Of a stretch of DNA of 64,000 bases, positions 20,101 to 28,090 are shown in pieces. Each line of letters starts with the position of its first letter. The stretch's first letter is position 1. The DNA lies in assembly GCA_026129465.1 (NCBI GenBank), contig JAHCIA010000001.1:3493583-3557582 (forward strand), in the 5' to 3' direction. Below the pieces are notes generated by a model, which saw nothing but the letters and a program-made list of their open reading frames with translations, did no database searches and was not told where the DNA came from. Position numbers and translations under genes: made by a program. The DNA comes from Flavobacteriales bacterium (GTDB lineage Bacteria > Bacteroidota > Bacteroidia > Flavobacteriales_F > PHOS-HE28).

Positions 20101-21611
20101 TGGATGTGTGCCTGCAGGTCGGGATAGCGGAAGGGGTTCCCTAGATCAAATGGTGGATGCCACTTGCTGCTGACCACGGCGATGTGGCCATCGGCGGTGC
20201 TGGTGACGCCGGCCTGCAGGTCGTAGGCACGCACTTCGCCCAGGTCGGCGGTCCAGGTGGGCGTGGGGCCCGAACCGACATCGAAGCGATGCACTTTCAG
20301 CGTGGCGATGCTGCGTCCGGCATACCAGTTCGTTGGAGGCACAAAGTCGCTCAATACCGGCCATATGATCGCCAGGTCCTGTCCATCCACGTGAAAGCAG
20401 ATGTCGTTGCTGTTCTGGATGCTCGCAGGGTCATGATCGCTGGCCAAGGAAGCACTGTTGGTGTGGTACACGGCATCCACGGTGTACGGATCGGCATCGA
20501 TGTCTTCGATGAGGCATGCAAAGGCGTGGAGCGTACCTGCCTGGGGACCCTGGCTCACGCCATATTGCCCGGCAATGGCCACGTGCTGCGTGCCTCCAAG
20601 CTCCACGCTCTTCACGGAGAAGCCCCTGACGAGGTTGTTCGCCGTCCAGCCCAACGCGGTGCCCAGTGCATCCGTTGGATCGAACATGTACCGGTCCACG
20701 ATACTGCCATCGCTGCGGATCCGCATGTTCCACATACGGTTCCAATCGCTCTGCTGGCCGCTGCCGCCGTGCATCACGCAATAGAACCCTGTGCCGCCAT
20801 CCACGGCAATGGGCGCCAAGGCGAATCCCCGGCTGAAGGTCTTCCACCCGGCAATATGGTCCGTGGGCCAGCCATAGAGGTTCTGCCAAACCACCTGTCC
20901 GTTCAGGTCGATCTTGGCGATATAGGCCTTCGTGACCATGCCCATGAGCATGTCACCTTCGTACATCATGGAGCAATCCAACTCGGCCAGGTTAACGGGG
21001 TCGCTTAGCCCTGGATCATAGCCGACCACCTGTCCATTGTTCAGATCCGCAGCCTTCCGATTGGCATGGGCCTCACCAATGGCCACGATGTTCCCATCCG
21101 TGTCTAGGGCCACCCCGTAGAACGCACCGGGCAGGTAACTGCGGCACCAGAGCTGGTTGCCGTCCAGGTCGTATCTCGCCAGCCAGCTTTGAAGTGCTCC
21201 CTTCCGCAGGCCTGGCTTTTCCCATTCTATGGTCTTGTGGGGGTCAGTGTCCATGTCATCGAAGTCGAAGCAGAAGTAGCCGTCCACATATTTCCAATTC
21301 GGCATGGTGTTGTAGCCTGCCGCTGCATATCCGATATGCGTCCCACTTCCATCGTAGAGGTTGCAGTGCGCATACCACCAGTCCTCGCCGCTGTCCTCGC
21401 GGTCCATCATCTGGCCTGTGGAAGGAGCGTAGCTGAAGTAGCCATATTGCCCGAAGGGTACCCATGTGCCTACCGATCCCCAGAAGGGCATACGAGGTGG
21501 GGCCATGATGTCCACCCATTCCACAGCGGGACCGCCGTTGGTTTGGGCCAGGCATGTGGATGCTCCAAAACCCTTGTCAGACAAGGGTTCTAGGATGGGG
21601 GGGGGTAACAA
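17118..21611 (-). CDS. Very large T9SS cargo protein, beta-propeller plus beta-helix, no visible signal peptide
   Basis: An open frame of 1497 codons. Roughly residues 1-600 hold repeated strands such as AYIAKIDLNGQVVWQNLYG suggesting a propeller-like fold; ~620-1085 is a right-handed parallel beta-helix (short GI/GV-rungs with NNT... turns); ~1090-1400 is helical; the last ~85 residues form a type A T9SS sorting domain (AFPNPSNGP..., LAPGIYMAELRV, KQVKVVVQR). The N-terminus is abnormal: no ATG exists between the in-frame upstream TAG and the first TTG (21609-21611), and no signal peptide is encoded, although T9SS cargo needs one. A nine-C tract and a perfect palindrome lie at this end. It may be phase-variable, frameshifted or 5'-truncated. 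First gene of a two-gene unit. Confidence 0.7.
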   Translation of the reverse strand: MLPPPILEPLSDKGFGASTCLAQTNGGPAVEWVDIMAPPRMPFWGSVGTWVPFGQYGYFSYAPSTGQMMDREDSGEDWWYAHCNLYDGSGTHIGYAAAGYNTMPNWKYVDGYFCFDFDDMDTDPHKTIEWEKPGLRKGALQSWLARYDLDGNQLWCRSYLPGAFYGVALDTDGNIVAIGEAHANRKAADLNNGQVVGYDPGLSDPVNLAELDCSMMYEGDMLMGMVTKAYIAKIDLNGQVVWQNLYGWPTDHIAGWKTFSRGFALAPIAVDGGTGFYCVMHGGSGQQSDWNRMWNMRIRSDGSIVDRYMFDPTDALGTALGWTANNLVRGFSVKSVELGGTQHVAIAGQYGVSQGPQAGTLHAFACLIEDIDADPYTVDAVYHTNSASLASDHDPASIQNSNDICFHVDGQDLAIIWPVLSDFVPPTNWYAGRSIATLKVHRFDVGSGPTPTWTADLGEVRAYDLQAGVTSTADGHIAVVSSKWHPPFDLGNPFRYPDLQAHIQDHITTDFSGHDWVNTEDYDYWATSAYVAKLDGATGAPIWEMVVDAEPDKDHQIWPGDIRKQECLYKITEADDGGLVISGNTSHNFDDALLMKFRPDCQAKLAYDLVPDAYGQHMLPNGNTDWTADLTLHGEVIVPNGSTLSINGATIRFADSDQMHWASRIIVEPGGVIYVQNATLTADDRCPNSMWDGVQLHGNYFARQLPQYQGTLRMEFATISHARTGVLAAKGDPRNPLGPIIKNSTGGIVHASQATFLNNRYDAVFHPFENRLASGAVTSNASYFNRCSMMTSGGLPLPGQFPADHVAMVGVRGIPFRGCTWGNSLLGPPMEWPFEQGTGIRAINSSFTVGNHCSVIVPYPNPCPPANTTPSSFTNLHRGILATTFDPSRTFSVDNTTFTGTNFGIRMEGIQDAAITRSTFNVPEPLIPGIFGAVYGVYSDQCTGYTIQENTFTTLQPTGLNRKVGLIIKDSGPQYNTFYNNTFDNLYTGSLIQGRNANVPATIGLEVKCNDYGLADGNAFDVALTGSYVTVQGSQGSVILDPFDQVQWRNPAGNRFSLLHTGSDHPEEDWYVQNSSTFVEYFHHTSTFGNRTRPDHHDLDWLLPNPQGVPWPSERELACPTHLDGGGHEVKRVQAGEEYDAYADGQAAYDATKDDGDTYSLLGYVSDPAHGSVQVRDALQSVAPKVSTEVWQAVFERNPTMNAWHITQALLSNSPLQGEVLKMVDHYALPSSYASMVYSAQSGEVNILSLLRSTMAWHAGAFSEAISGLGHLTWLDSLSLDQQLDSLLLLHQELPSWNSPLAFSGVLAAKGEYGQLETLALQESQTNEVPELYALLKHYAEAQQQGGWHDAEVTDVAWLEQLAAQRDVIGSAHANAWLLGLGYDLPEEIIILPEDGPKSAGQPRDHAAIDWDTGMLLEAFPNPSNGPLFVVYEVPESSPQAELRLLDLHGRTMRSTRLGDGPGMLQWSTQGLAPGIYMAELRVDGMASKQVKVVVQR
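21569..21605. repeat. Perfect palindrome plus nine-G/C homopolymer at the N-terminal end of the 1497-aa gene
   Basis: Bases 21569-21589 form a perfect dyad (AACCCTTGTC, A, GACAAGGGTT). Eight bases further, 21597-21605 is a run of nine G (C on the coding strand). Both lie at the disturbed 5' end of the T9SS gene. A length change in the C run would join a different upstream frame. Confidence 0.7.
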
Positions 21612-21782
21612 AGCCAGCGATGATGGCTACCTTCAAGAGAATGTCTTTGTATTCAATGGTGAAGGGCTAAGGAAAATGAACTTATAGCATCCGACATGCG
21701 AATTCCAAATTCAGTGCACACATTCACTTCAAAAATGGTTGGCCGTGACCGTGGATCTGGTCGGTCAGGTCAGTGTTGTGCA

Positions 21783-21878
21783 GGAATTGTGAGATGTGCG
21801 TGTGAAGGTGTGAATTGTGTGGTCGCGCCCGCCCTCACACCTCACAAACAACACTTCACGAATCACACATCGCTGAGC
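21783..21878. repeat. Third heptamer inverted-repeat array (TGTGA/TCACA type)
   Basis: In the 251-bp gap 21612-21862, about five 7-mers (TTGTGAG, ATGTGCG, TGTGAAG, GTGTGAA, TTGTGTG) face about five complementary-type 7-mers (TCACACC, TCACAAA, CAACACT, TCACGAA, TCACACA) across a GC-rich loop. The right end runs into the 3' end of the ABC exporter gene. The rest of the gap is comparatively AT-rich and holds no gene that I can support. Confidence 0.6.
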
Positions 21879-23686
21879 TGTAATTTGCTCAAACTGTGGT
21901 ACAGCCCCTCGCTAACCGCGATCAGCTCCTCGTGTCGGCCGCTTTCCACAATGGTCCCCTTGTCCAGCACCAGGATCCGGTCCGCGTCGCGCACAGTGCT
22001 CAGGCGGTGGGCGATCACGATGCTCGTGCGCCCCTTCATCAGTTCGTCCAGCGCCTCCTGCACCAGGCGTTCGCTCTCGCTGTCAAGCGCGCTCGTGGCC
22101 TCGTCCAGGATAAGGATGGCGGGATCCTTCAGCACGGCGCGGGCGATCGCGATGCGTTGCCGCTGACCGCCGCTCAATTGCACGCCGCGCTCGCCCACCA
22201 CGGTGCCGTAGCCCTCGGGGAAGGAGGCGATGAAGGCATGTGCATTGGCCTTGCGGGCGGCGGCCTCGATCTCGGCGTCGCTCGCGCCGGGCCTGCCGTA
22301 GGCGATGTTCTCGCGGATGGTCCCACCGAAGAGGATCACCTCCTGGGGCACGATGGCCATACGGTCGCGCAGCGCGGTGAGCGGGTATTCACGCGCATCC
22401 TTCCCATCGATGAGGATCGCGCCGGAGACCGGGTCATGGAAGCGAAGGACAAGGGAGGCGATGGTGCTCTTGCCCGCCCCGCTCGGTCCCACCAAAGCGA
22501 TACGCTGCCCCGGCTCGGCGGTGAAGGAGACATCGCGCAGCACGGGCATGTCCGGGCGTGAGGCATAATGGAAGCTCACGTTCCGGAACTCGATCCGGCC
22601 TTGCAGCGGCAGTGGTGCGGGCTTCGGTCCCAGCTCGATGGCCTCGCCCGTTTCATCGTGCAGGTCCATCAGGCGCTCCGTGGCACCGATGGCCTTCAGC
22701 AGCTGCGTGATGTACTCCGGGATGCTGCCGATGCTGGCGCCGATGAAGACCGAGTACATGATGAAGGTGACGAGCTGCCCAGTGCTCATCGCGCCTTCTT
22801 CCTTCAGGTGTACGCCGCGCCAGATCACCAGCACGATGGCGCCGAACATGCACAGGATGATGAACGACACGAAGGCGCCCCGCCAGCGCGCACCCTTCAT
22901 GGCCAGGCCCCGCGCGGCATGTACGTTCCGCTGGTAGCGCAGCGCCTCCCAGGCTTCGTTGGCGAAGGCTTTCACGCTCTGGATGCCCTGCAGCGTTTCC
23001 TCCACCACCACGTTGGTGTCGGCGATGCGGTCCTGCACCTCCTTGCTCAGCTTGCGGATGAAGCGCCCGAAGACCACCGCCACCAGGGCCACCACGGGGA
23101 TGCTCACCAACATGGTGAGGGTGAGCTGCGGCGAGAGCAGGGTGAGCAGGACGAGGCCCACGCTCACGATCACAAGTTGCCGCACCAGCTCGGCCAGGGT
23201 GGTGGTGAAGGTGTCCTGCAGCAGGGCCACGTCGGCGCTGATGCGGCTGTTCAATTCGCCCACACGCCGCGATGCGAAGAAGCTCATGGGCAGCTTCAGC
23301 AGGTGCTCGTAGGTGTCCTGACGGAGCCGTGCCAGCATGTGCTCGGTGACGTAGGAGAAGAGGTAGATGCGGCCGAAACCCAGCAAGGCCTGCAAGGCGA
23401 ACACGCCGAAGAGCAGCAACGCTACCGAATCGATGTTCGAGAGGTCCAGCAAGGCTTCCGCATCGCGCGGCACCTCGCCCTTGGTGGCGTCCACCAAACT
23501 GCCCATCAGGCCGGGGAACACCAGGCTCAGCAGGCTGGTGCCCAGCAGCAGCACCATGCCCACCGCGAAGGGCAACCGGTAGGGGCGCAGGTAGCGGAAG
23601 AGCCGGAAGAACTTCCGCAGGGTGCTGCGGGTGAGCTTCGCGGGCTTGGCGTCATCGTCGTTGCGTCGGTTCCGTCTTGAGGCCAT
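21863..23686 (-). CDS. ABC exporter, fused permease-ATPase (MsbA/MdlB type)
   Basis: A 607-residue half-transporter that would act as a dimer in the inner membrane. Six transmembrane helices span ~35-330 (with the typical RxDTYEHLLKLPMSFF coupling region). The nucleotide-binding domain has Walker A GPSGAGKS, a Q-loop VPQE, the ABC signature LSGGQRQR, Walker B ILILDEATSALD and the switch His in VIAHRLSTV, so it should be catalytically competent. Family members flip lipid A precursors or export drugs; the sequence alone does not decide. The 3' end overlaps a heptamer repeat array. Confidence 0.9.
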   Translation of the reverse strand: MASRRNRRNDDDAKPAKLTRSTLRKFFRLFRYLRPYRLPFAVGMVLLLGTSLLSLVFPGLMGSLVDATKGEVPRDAEALLDLSNIDSVALLLFGVFALQALLGFGRIYLFSYVTEHMLARLRQDTYEHLLKLPMSFFASRRVGELNSRISADVALLQDTFTTTLAELVRQLVIVSVGLVLLTLLSPQLTLTMLVSIPVVALVAVVFGRFIRKLSKEVQDRIADTNVVVEETLQGIQSVKAFANEAWEALRYQRNVHAARGLAMKGARWRGAFVSFIILCMFGAIVLVIWRGVHLKEEGAMSTGQLVTFIMYSVFIGASIGSIPEYITQLLKAIGATERLMDLHDETGEAIELGPKPAPLPLQGRIEFRNVSFHYASRPDMPVLRDVSFTAEPGQRIALVGPSGAGKSTIASLVLRFHDPVSGAILIDGKDAREYPLTALRDRMAIVPQEVILFGGTIRENIAYGRPGASDAEIEAAARKANAHAFIASFPEGYGTVVGERGVQLSGGQRQRIAIARAVLKDPAILILDEATSALDSESERLVQEALDELMKGRTSIVIAHRLSTVRDADRILVLDKGTIVESGRHEELIAVSEGLYHSLSKLQLSDV

Positions 23687-23724
23687 CGGGACGCTTGTCT
23701 GGTTGCGACGAACCTTGGTTCCAT

Positions 23725-23760
23725 CATGGTCACATGCTCACATGGCACATGACCACATGT
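23725..23760. repeat. Direct CACATG octamer array
   Basis: Four CACATG units in a row spaced 7-8 bases apart (the interval bases vary) fill the gap between the ABC exporter and the SRPBCC gene. Same unit as the array before rsmG at 13420-13521. Confidence 0.65.
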
Positions 23761-23761
23761 C

Positions 23762-24163
23762 TTATCCGTGGATCTTCACCATCCGGTCCGCGATGTGGTC
23801 GAAGAGGTTCTTCAGCGGCGTCTCCACCATCATCTTGATGAAGGGGTTGATCTCGCCGTTGAATTCCATCCAGGCGGTGGTGGTGCCGTTCTCCTCCTTC
23901 AGGTGGCCGTCCAGCGTGAAGGGGAAGGGGCTGCGCTCGGTGGCTTTCATGCGCACCAGGGTGGGTCCATCACCTTCCAGCAGTTCCAAACCGATGGTGG
24001 CCGCGCCCTGCACCTTGAAAGAGCACGACTTCCCGTCGCTGGTCCAGTCGCTGATGCGGCCCTGCGGCAGCAATTGTTCGAAGTTGTGCATGTCCTGCAG
24101 GAAGGCGTACAATTCCTTGGCGGGCTTGGCGATGGAGACCTGCTTGCTGGTGATGGTGGTCAT
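23762..24163 (-). CDS. SRPBCC (START-like) domain protein
   Basis: A 133-residue single-domain protein with the helix-grip pattern of the polyketide-cyclase/START superfamily: an N-terminal strand-helix (KPAKELYAFLQDMHNFEQLLP), a run of alternating strands, and a long C-terminal amphipathic helix. Such proteins bind hydrophobic ligands; no ligand or catalytic residue can be named. Single gene between pyrE and the ABC exporter, separated from the latter by a CACATG repeat. Confidence 0.7.
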   Translation of the reverse strand: MTTITSKQVSIAKPAKELYAFLQDMHNFEQLLPQGRISDWTSDGKSCSFKVQGAATIGLELLEGDGPTLVRMKATERSPFPFTLDGHLKEENGTTTAWMEFNGEINPFIKMMVETPLKNLFDHIADRMVKIHG

Positions 24164-24262
24164 GCTGTCGGGCTGATCGGTTGAAGGTTGGACATGGAAG
24201 GTCGTGGGTCGGTCAACATGCGACCTCCCCCGAAATGCATCGGGGTCCTCAACTTTCCCGCT

Positions 24263-24919
24263 TCATTGGACCTTGGAACCCACACCCCACGAGGCCGGCC
24301 CCTTCCGCCACTCGTTCAGCGGCATCAGGTCCTTCTCGGTGATGTAGTCGCTGCGCAGGGCCTGGTCCAGCAGGATGCTGTAGTTGGTAAGGGAGAAGAG
24401 CTTCACCTTCTCCTTGGCGAAGGCCTTGGCGGCCTCGTCGAACCCATAGGTGAAGATGCTCACCATGCCTTTCACCTCGCAGCCCGCGTCGCGCAGGGCT
24501 TTCACGGCGCTCAGGCTGCTCTTGCCGGTGCTCACCAGATCCTCCACCACCACCACGCTACGGCCCACGGTGAGGTCGCCCTCCACCTGGTTGCCCAGGC
24601 CGTGGCCCTTGGCATCGCTGCGCACATAGATGAAGGGCAGGCCCATGTCGTGCGCCACCAGCGCGCCGTGGGCGATGCCGCCCGTGGCCACCCCGGCGAT
24701 CATGTCCGGACGGCCGAACTCGCTGTTGATGATGTGCACGAACTGCTGCCGGATGTAGGTGCGCACCGGTGGGTAGGAGAGGGTCTTGCGGTTGTCGCAA
24801 TAGATCGGGCTCTTCCAGCCGGAGGCCCAGGTGAAAGGCTTCGCGGGGCTAAGTTTGACGGCCTTGATCTGCAGGAGGAACTCCGCGATCTTCAACGCGG
24901 GATCGAGGTTCGAGGGCAT
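24263..24919 (-). CDS. pyrE: Orotate phosphoribosyltransferase
   Basis: Converts orotate plus PRPP to OMP in pyrimidine synthesis. The 218-residue protein has the PRPP-binding motif VVVVEDLVSTGKSS (~118-131), the flexible-loop region (YVRSDAKGHGLGNQVEG) and the PIYCDNRKTLSYP segment of type I PRTases. The start at 24917-24919 is preceded after four bases by a TACCTTCG box. Divergent from the NUDIX gene, whose possible upstream start would overlap this one. Confidence 0.95.
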   Translation of the reverse strand: MPSNLDPALKIAEFLLQIKAVKLSPAKPFTWASGWKSPIYCDNRKTLSYPPVRTYIRQQFVHIINSEFGRPDMIAGVATGGIAHGALVAHDMGLPFIYVRSDAKGHGLGNQVEGDLTVGRSVVVVEDLVSTGKSSLSAVKALRDAGCEVKGMVSIFTYGFDEAAKAFAKEKVKLFSLTNYSILLDQALRSDYITEKDLMPLNEWRKGPASWGVGSKVQ

Positions 24920-24923
24920 GCGG

Positions 24924-24931
24924 CGAAGGTA
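24924..24931 (-). promoter_or_regulatory. -7 box TACCTTCG abutting pyrE start
   Basis: On the minus strand TACCTTCG lies four bases before the pyrE ATG, placing the likely transcription start at the start codon. Confidence 0.45.
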
Positions 24932-24941
24932 TGACATCCAC

Positions 24942-25586
24942 ATGGGCGGGAAGGTGCTGCGCATAGCGCCGGAACCGCCGAACGGACCCGCACCCGATGA
25001 CTGGATCGCGCTGCGCGTGGACGATCCTTCCGAGATCGCGAAGGCCGTGCAACTGATGGAGTCGCGTTCGGATCTGGCGGGCATCTGTCTGTATCCCGGG
25101 CGGGCGGGTGATCCCCGGGAGCATTTGGAGGAGGTCTTCACGCCGGTGGCCGCGGCGGGCGGCGTAGTGCTCGATGAGCAGGGACGATTGCTGGCGATTC
25201 GGCGGCTGGGCAAATGGGACCTGCCCAAGGGCAAGGTGGACCCCGGTGAGGGTCTGGAGGAGGCCGCCCTGCGCGAAGTGCGCGAGGAGTGCGGCCTGAC
25301 GGAGCTGCAACTCGTGCGACCGCTCACCATCACCTGGCACAGCTACACGCACAAGGGCCGCCGCATGCTGAAGCGCACGGACTGGTTCGTGATGCGCGCG
25401 TCGGCCAATGAAGTGCTTGTACCCGAGACGGGCGAGGACATCACCGAAGCGCGCTGGTTCAACCGGGGTGAAGCGGATGTGCTGCGCGCGGACACCTACG
25501 CCTCGTTGCTGCCCGTGCTGGATGCCTGGGCCTTGGGCGAAGCGGACACACCGAAGGGTCACGCCATCACTCGTCCCAGACCTTGA
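24942..25586 (+). CDS. NUDIX hydrolase
   Basis: Nucleoside-diphosphate-linked hydrolase, about 214 residues. The NUDIX box is complete (GKVDPGEGLEEAALREVREE, followed by CGL), with all metal-binding glutamates, at about residues 95-117. An N-terminal ~60-residue extension precedes the domain, and a conserved RMLKRTDWFVM strand follows it. Substrate unknown; a diphosphoinositol/Ap4A-type role is possible. I chose ATG 24942; an in-frame ATG at 24918 would overlap pyrE's start codon on the other strand. The 3' end overlaps the TlpA-like gene by 20 bp, tail to tail. Confidence 0.85.
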   Translation: MGGKVLRIAPEPPNGPAPDDWIALRVDDPSEIAKAVQLMESRSDLAGICLYPGRAGDPREHLEEVFTPVAAAGGVVLDEQGRLLAIRRLGKWDLPKGKVDPGEGLEEAALREVREECGLTELQLVRPLTITWHSYTHKGRRMLKRTDWFVMRASANEVLVPETGEDITEARWFNRGEADVLRADTYASLLPVLDAWALGEADTPKGHAITRPRP

Positions 25587-27075
25587 TCTTGCGGCCTTTC
25601 TCCTCCTCCACACGGGTGCGGTGGAAGATCTCGCCCAGGCCCGCGCTGGGCAGGGGTGCGGGGGCATGGGTGAGCACCCCGTCGTTCAGCAGATAGATGG
25701 CCGGCAGGCTGCGGATGCGAAGATCATCGCGCAACTGGGTGCCCGCCACCGCGTGGAACCATTGGAATGGTTCATAGGCCAGGTCGCGGCGGTGGCGCTT
25801 CACCTCGTCCAATGACCCATCCAGACTGATGATCGCCACGGGAATGATGCCTTCGTGGTCCTTGTGCAATTTGGCCAGCGCCTGCAGCTCCATCTCGCAC
25901 CAGGTGCACCAGCTGGCGGTGACCATCACGCAGGCCGGTCCTTCCAACAGCGTGCCCAGGTCCGTACCACGTCCCCGCATATCCTCCAGGAGCATTTCCG
26001 GGAAGCGTCCTCCGCTGCGCATGGCGGTGAGGTCCCAATGCATGTTGGCGGCGATGGCCCGGTGTTCCGGATAGGCTGACGTTCTCGCTGTGGCTTCGAT
26101 CAGGCGGACCACATCAGCGCCGCGCAGAGCCTTGTGCGCATGGTGCAGGTAGAGCTGGTCCAAGGCCACCAGTTCCGCCAGGCGATCGTCGCCACGCAGG
26201 AAGTCATGTCGCGCGAAGACCGCCTTCAAGCTGTCGATAGCCGGCATGGCCAAAGCGCGCAGGGTGGCTTCCTCATGATGGCGCATCGCGAAGGACAGCA
26301 GTGGACCGGTGAAGAGACCGCGGATGAAACGCACCTGCTCCGGCACGTCATAGCGGATCTCCCGGCCCTTGAGGTAGCGCTCCCACAGCGCCTTGTCGCT
26401 CACCTGCGGCCCTTGCCGCATGCTGGCCACGCCGTACTCGAGGTAGCGCATGAACCAGGGGTCGTCGATGTCGCGGTAGAAGTTCTTCAGGCGCAACTCG
26501 AAGCTGTCCACGCGCAGTTCGGACCAGTTCGGTATCACAAAGAGGGTGGGTGGTCTTTCCCCAGGGGTCTCCTGGGCACTTTCCTCCCCGCTGCGGCGGA
26601 TCTCGGCGGCCTGCATCCCCGCCACCTGGTCGGTCGCGAGGTCCTCGAGGATGAACTCATCGAGTTTCTCGTTGAGGTCGCTGGTGAGCGCATTGATGTC
26701 CAGTGGGTCGATGTCGACGAGTTCGATGGGCATGCGGGCCGTGCCGGCGATGCCGCGTGGTGTGCCGGGGTCGGGCGGCAGCACGTGCACATGCAGGTCC
26801 GCACCGGGCCGCAGGTAGAGGTCGGCATGTTCCTCGGCGATGCGCAGCCGCACCTTCGCGGTGCCTTCCACCGGCACGGTGAGCGTGGCCTGACCCTTCG
26901 CGTCGAGGATCCCCGCTCCGATGCGGACCGTGCGCAGCGTGAAGAGATCGTCGTAGCGGTAGAGCAGCACCACCTGGCCTGCATGCCGGGGGGCGTCCAC
27001 GCGCAGGGTGGCCGTGGCGCCGAGGAGCGTTGCGCCGTGCAGCAACAACAGCAGGAACGGAAGCAGGCGGCTCAT
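25567..27075 (-). CDS. TlpA-like thioredoxin-fold protein with long N-terminal region
   Basis: A 502-residue envelope protein with a signal peptide (~1-20). The C-terminal ~130 residues are a thioredoxin fold with the active-site motif WCTWC in ASWCTWCEMELQ and a cis-Pro near LPAIYLLN, typical of TlpA/ResA-like disulfide reductases. The N-terminal ~100 residues are a beta-rich domain like the DUF4369 region that precedes such domains in Bacteroidota, followed by a helical middle section. Redox partner unknown. Last gene of the stack of five genes; its ATG overlaps the coaD stop (ATGA), and its end overlaps the NUDIX gene. Confidence 0.8.
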   Translation of the reverse strand: MSRLLPFLLLLLHGATLLGATATLRVDAPRHAGQVVLLYRYDDLFTLRTVRIGAGILDAKGQATLTVPVEGTAKVRLRIAEEHADLYLRPGADLHVHVLPPDPGTPRGIAGTARMPIELVDIDPLDINALTSDLNEKLDEFILEDLATDQVAGMQAAEIRRSGEESAQETPGERPPTLFVIPNWSELRVDSFELRLKNFYRDIDDPWFMRYLEYGVASMRQGPQVSDKALWERYLKGREIRYDVPEQVRFIRGLFTGPLLSFAMRHHEEATLRALAMPAIDSLKAVFARHDFLRGDDRLAELVALDQLYLHHAHKALRGADVVRLIEATARTSAYPEHRAIAANMHWDLTAMRSGGRFPEMLLEDMRGRGTDLGTLLEGPACVMVTASWCTWCEMELQALAKLHKDHEGIIPVAIISLDGSLDEVKRHRRDLAYEPFQWFHAVAGTQLRDDLRIRSLPAIYLLNDGVLTHAPAPLPSAGLGEIFHRTRVEEEKGRKIKVWDE

Positions 27076-27548
27076 GTCGTGGTGCGCAGGTCCATGGGCA
27101 CCAACGCGCGCACATCGGCCTTATTGGCGATCAGCTCGCGAACGATGGTGCTGCTGATGTGGGCGTGCTCCGGCGCCGAGGGCATGAAGATGGTCTCCAC
27201 TCCGCCGAGTTGGCGGTTCATCAGGGCGATGCTGCGCTCCACGCCATGGTCAGTGCTGTTGCGCAGGCCACGCAGGATGTAGAGCGCCCCTTCGCGCCTG
27301 CACAGGTCCACGGTGAGGCCCTCGAAGGCCATGGCCGACACGCGTGCTTCGCCGGCGAAAGCCTGGCGGATCCACGCCAGCCGCTGTTCCACGGCGAACA
27401 TGGTGCGTTTGCTTTCGTTCACGCCCATGCCCACGATGATGCGGTCGAACAAGGGCAGCGCGCGCTCCACGATGGAGACATGCCCCACAGTGATCGGATC
27501 GAAGGTGCCGGGGAACACGGCGATGCGGGCGGTGGCTGTCGTGCTCAT
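27072..27548 (-). CDS. coaD: Phosphopantetheine adenylyltransferase
   Basis: Fourth step of coenzyme A synthesis: transfers AMP to 4'-phosphopantetheine. 158 residues, as usual. The nucleotidyltransferase motif is PGTFDPITVGH (TxGH), with the LRGLRNSTD segment and the ISSTIVRE motif of CoaD at the C-terminus. Start and stop each overlap a neighbour by four bases (rsmD upstream, TlpA-like downstream). Coenzyme A is also the donor for the phosphopantetheinyl transferase at 31278. Confidence 0.95.
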   Translation of the reverse strand: MSTTATARIAVFPGTFDPITVGHVSIVERALPLFDRIIVGMGVNESKRTMFAVEQRLAWIRQAFAGEARVSAMAFEGLTVDLCRREGALYILRGLRNSTDHGVERSIALMNRQLGGVETIFMPSAPEHAHISSTIVRELIANKADVRALVPMDLRTTT

Positions 27549-28090
27549 GGGCTGAAGGGCGGTGTGAAGAAGCTGAAATGCACCTGGCCGTAGCGTCGTG
27601 TCTCGCGGAATCCGGGCAGGGCGCTCATGTCCTTGCGGTCGGGGTGCTCCACGATCAACAGGCCGTCATCGCCGAGCAGTCCCGCTTCAGCCACCAAGGT
27701 AGGGATGCGCTCGGCGCCTTCCATGGCGAAGGGCGGATCGGCGAAGACGATGTCGAAGGTGCCGCGCGCCGTGGTGAGGTAGCGGAACACGTCGGCGCGC
27801 TGGGTCCTCAAACCCTTCTCGCCCCATGCTTCGGCCGTGCGCGCCATGAAGTCCACCAGCCGGCGGTCCTGTTCCACGGCCACCACTTCAATGGCCCCGC
27901 GGGAGAGGAATTCCAGCGACACATTGCCGGTGCCGGCGAACAGGTCGAGCACGCGGATCCCTTCCAAAGGCACGCGGTGCGTGAGCACATTGAAGAGGCC
28001 CTCCTTGGCGAAATCCGTGGTGGGCCGCGCGTCCATGCCGGCCGGGGGGTCCACACGTCGGTTGCGGTATCTGCCGCCTACGATACGCAT
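27545..28090 (-). CDS. rsmD: 16S rRNA (guanine-966-N2)-methyltransferase
   Basis: 181-residue SAM methyltransferase. It begins with the RsmD hallmark MRIVGGRYRNR, has the SAM motif VLDLFAGTGNVSLE and the catalytic motif FADPPF (D/N-PP-F/Y). Acts on G966 of 16S rRNA. The DUF3822-rsmD-coaD order is a recurrent Bacteroidota arrangement. Overlaps the DUF3822 gene by 13 bp and coaD by 4 bp. Confidence 0.95.
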   Translation of the reverse strand: MRIVGGRYRNRRVDPPAGMDARPTTDFAKEGLFNVLTHRVPLEGIRVLDLFAGTGNVSLEFLSRGAIEVVAVEQDRRLVDFMARTAEAWGEKGLRTQRADVFRYLTTARGTFDIVFADPPFAMEGAERIPTLVAEAGLLGDDGLLIVEHPDRKDMSALPGFRETRRYGQVHFSFFTPPFSP

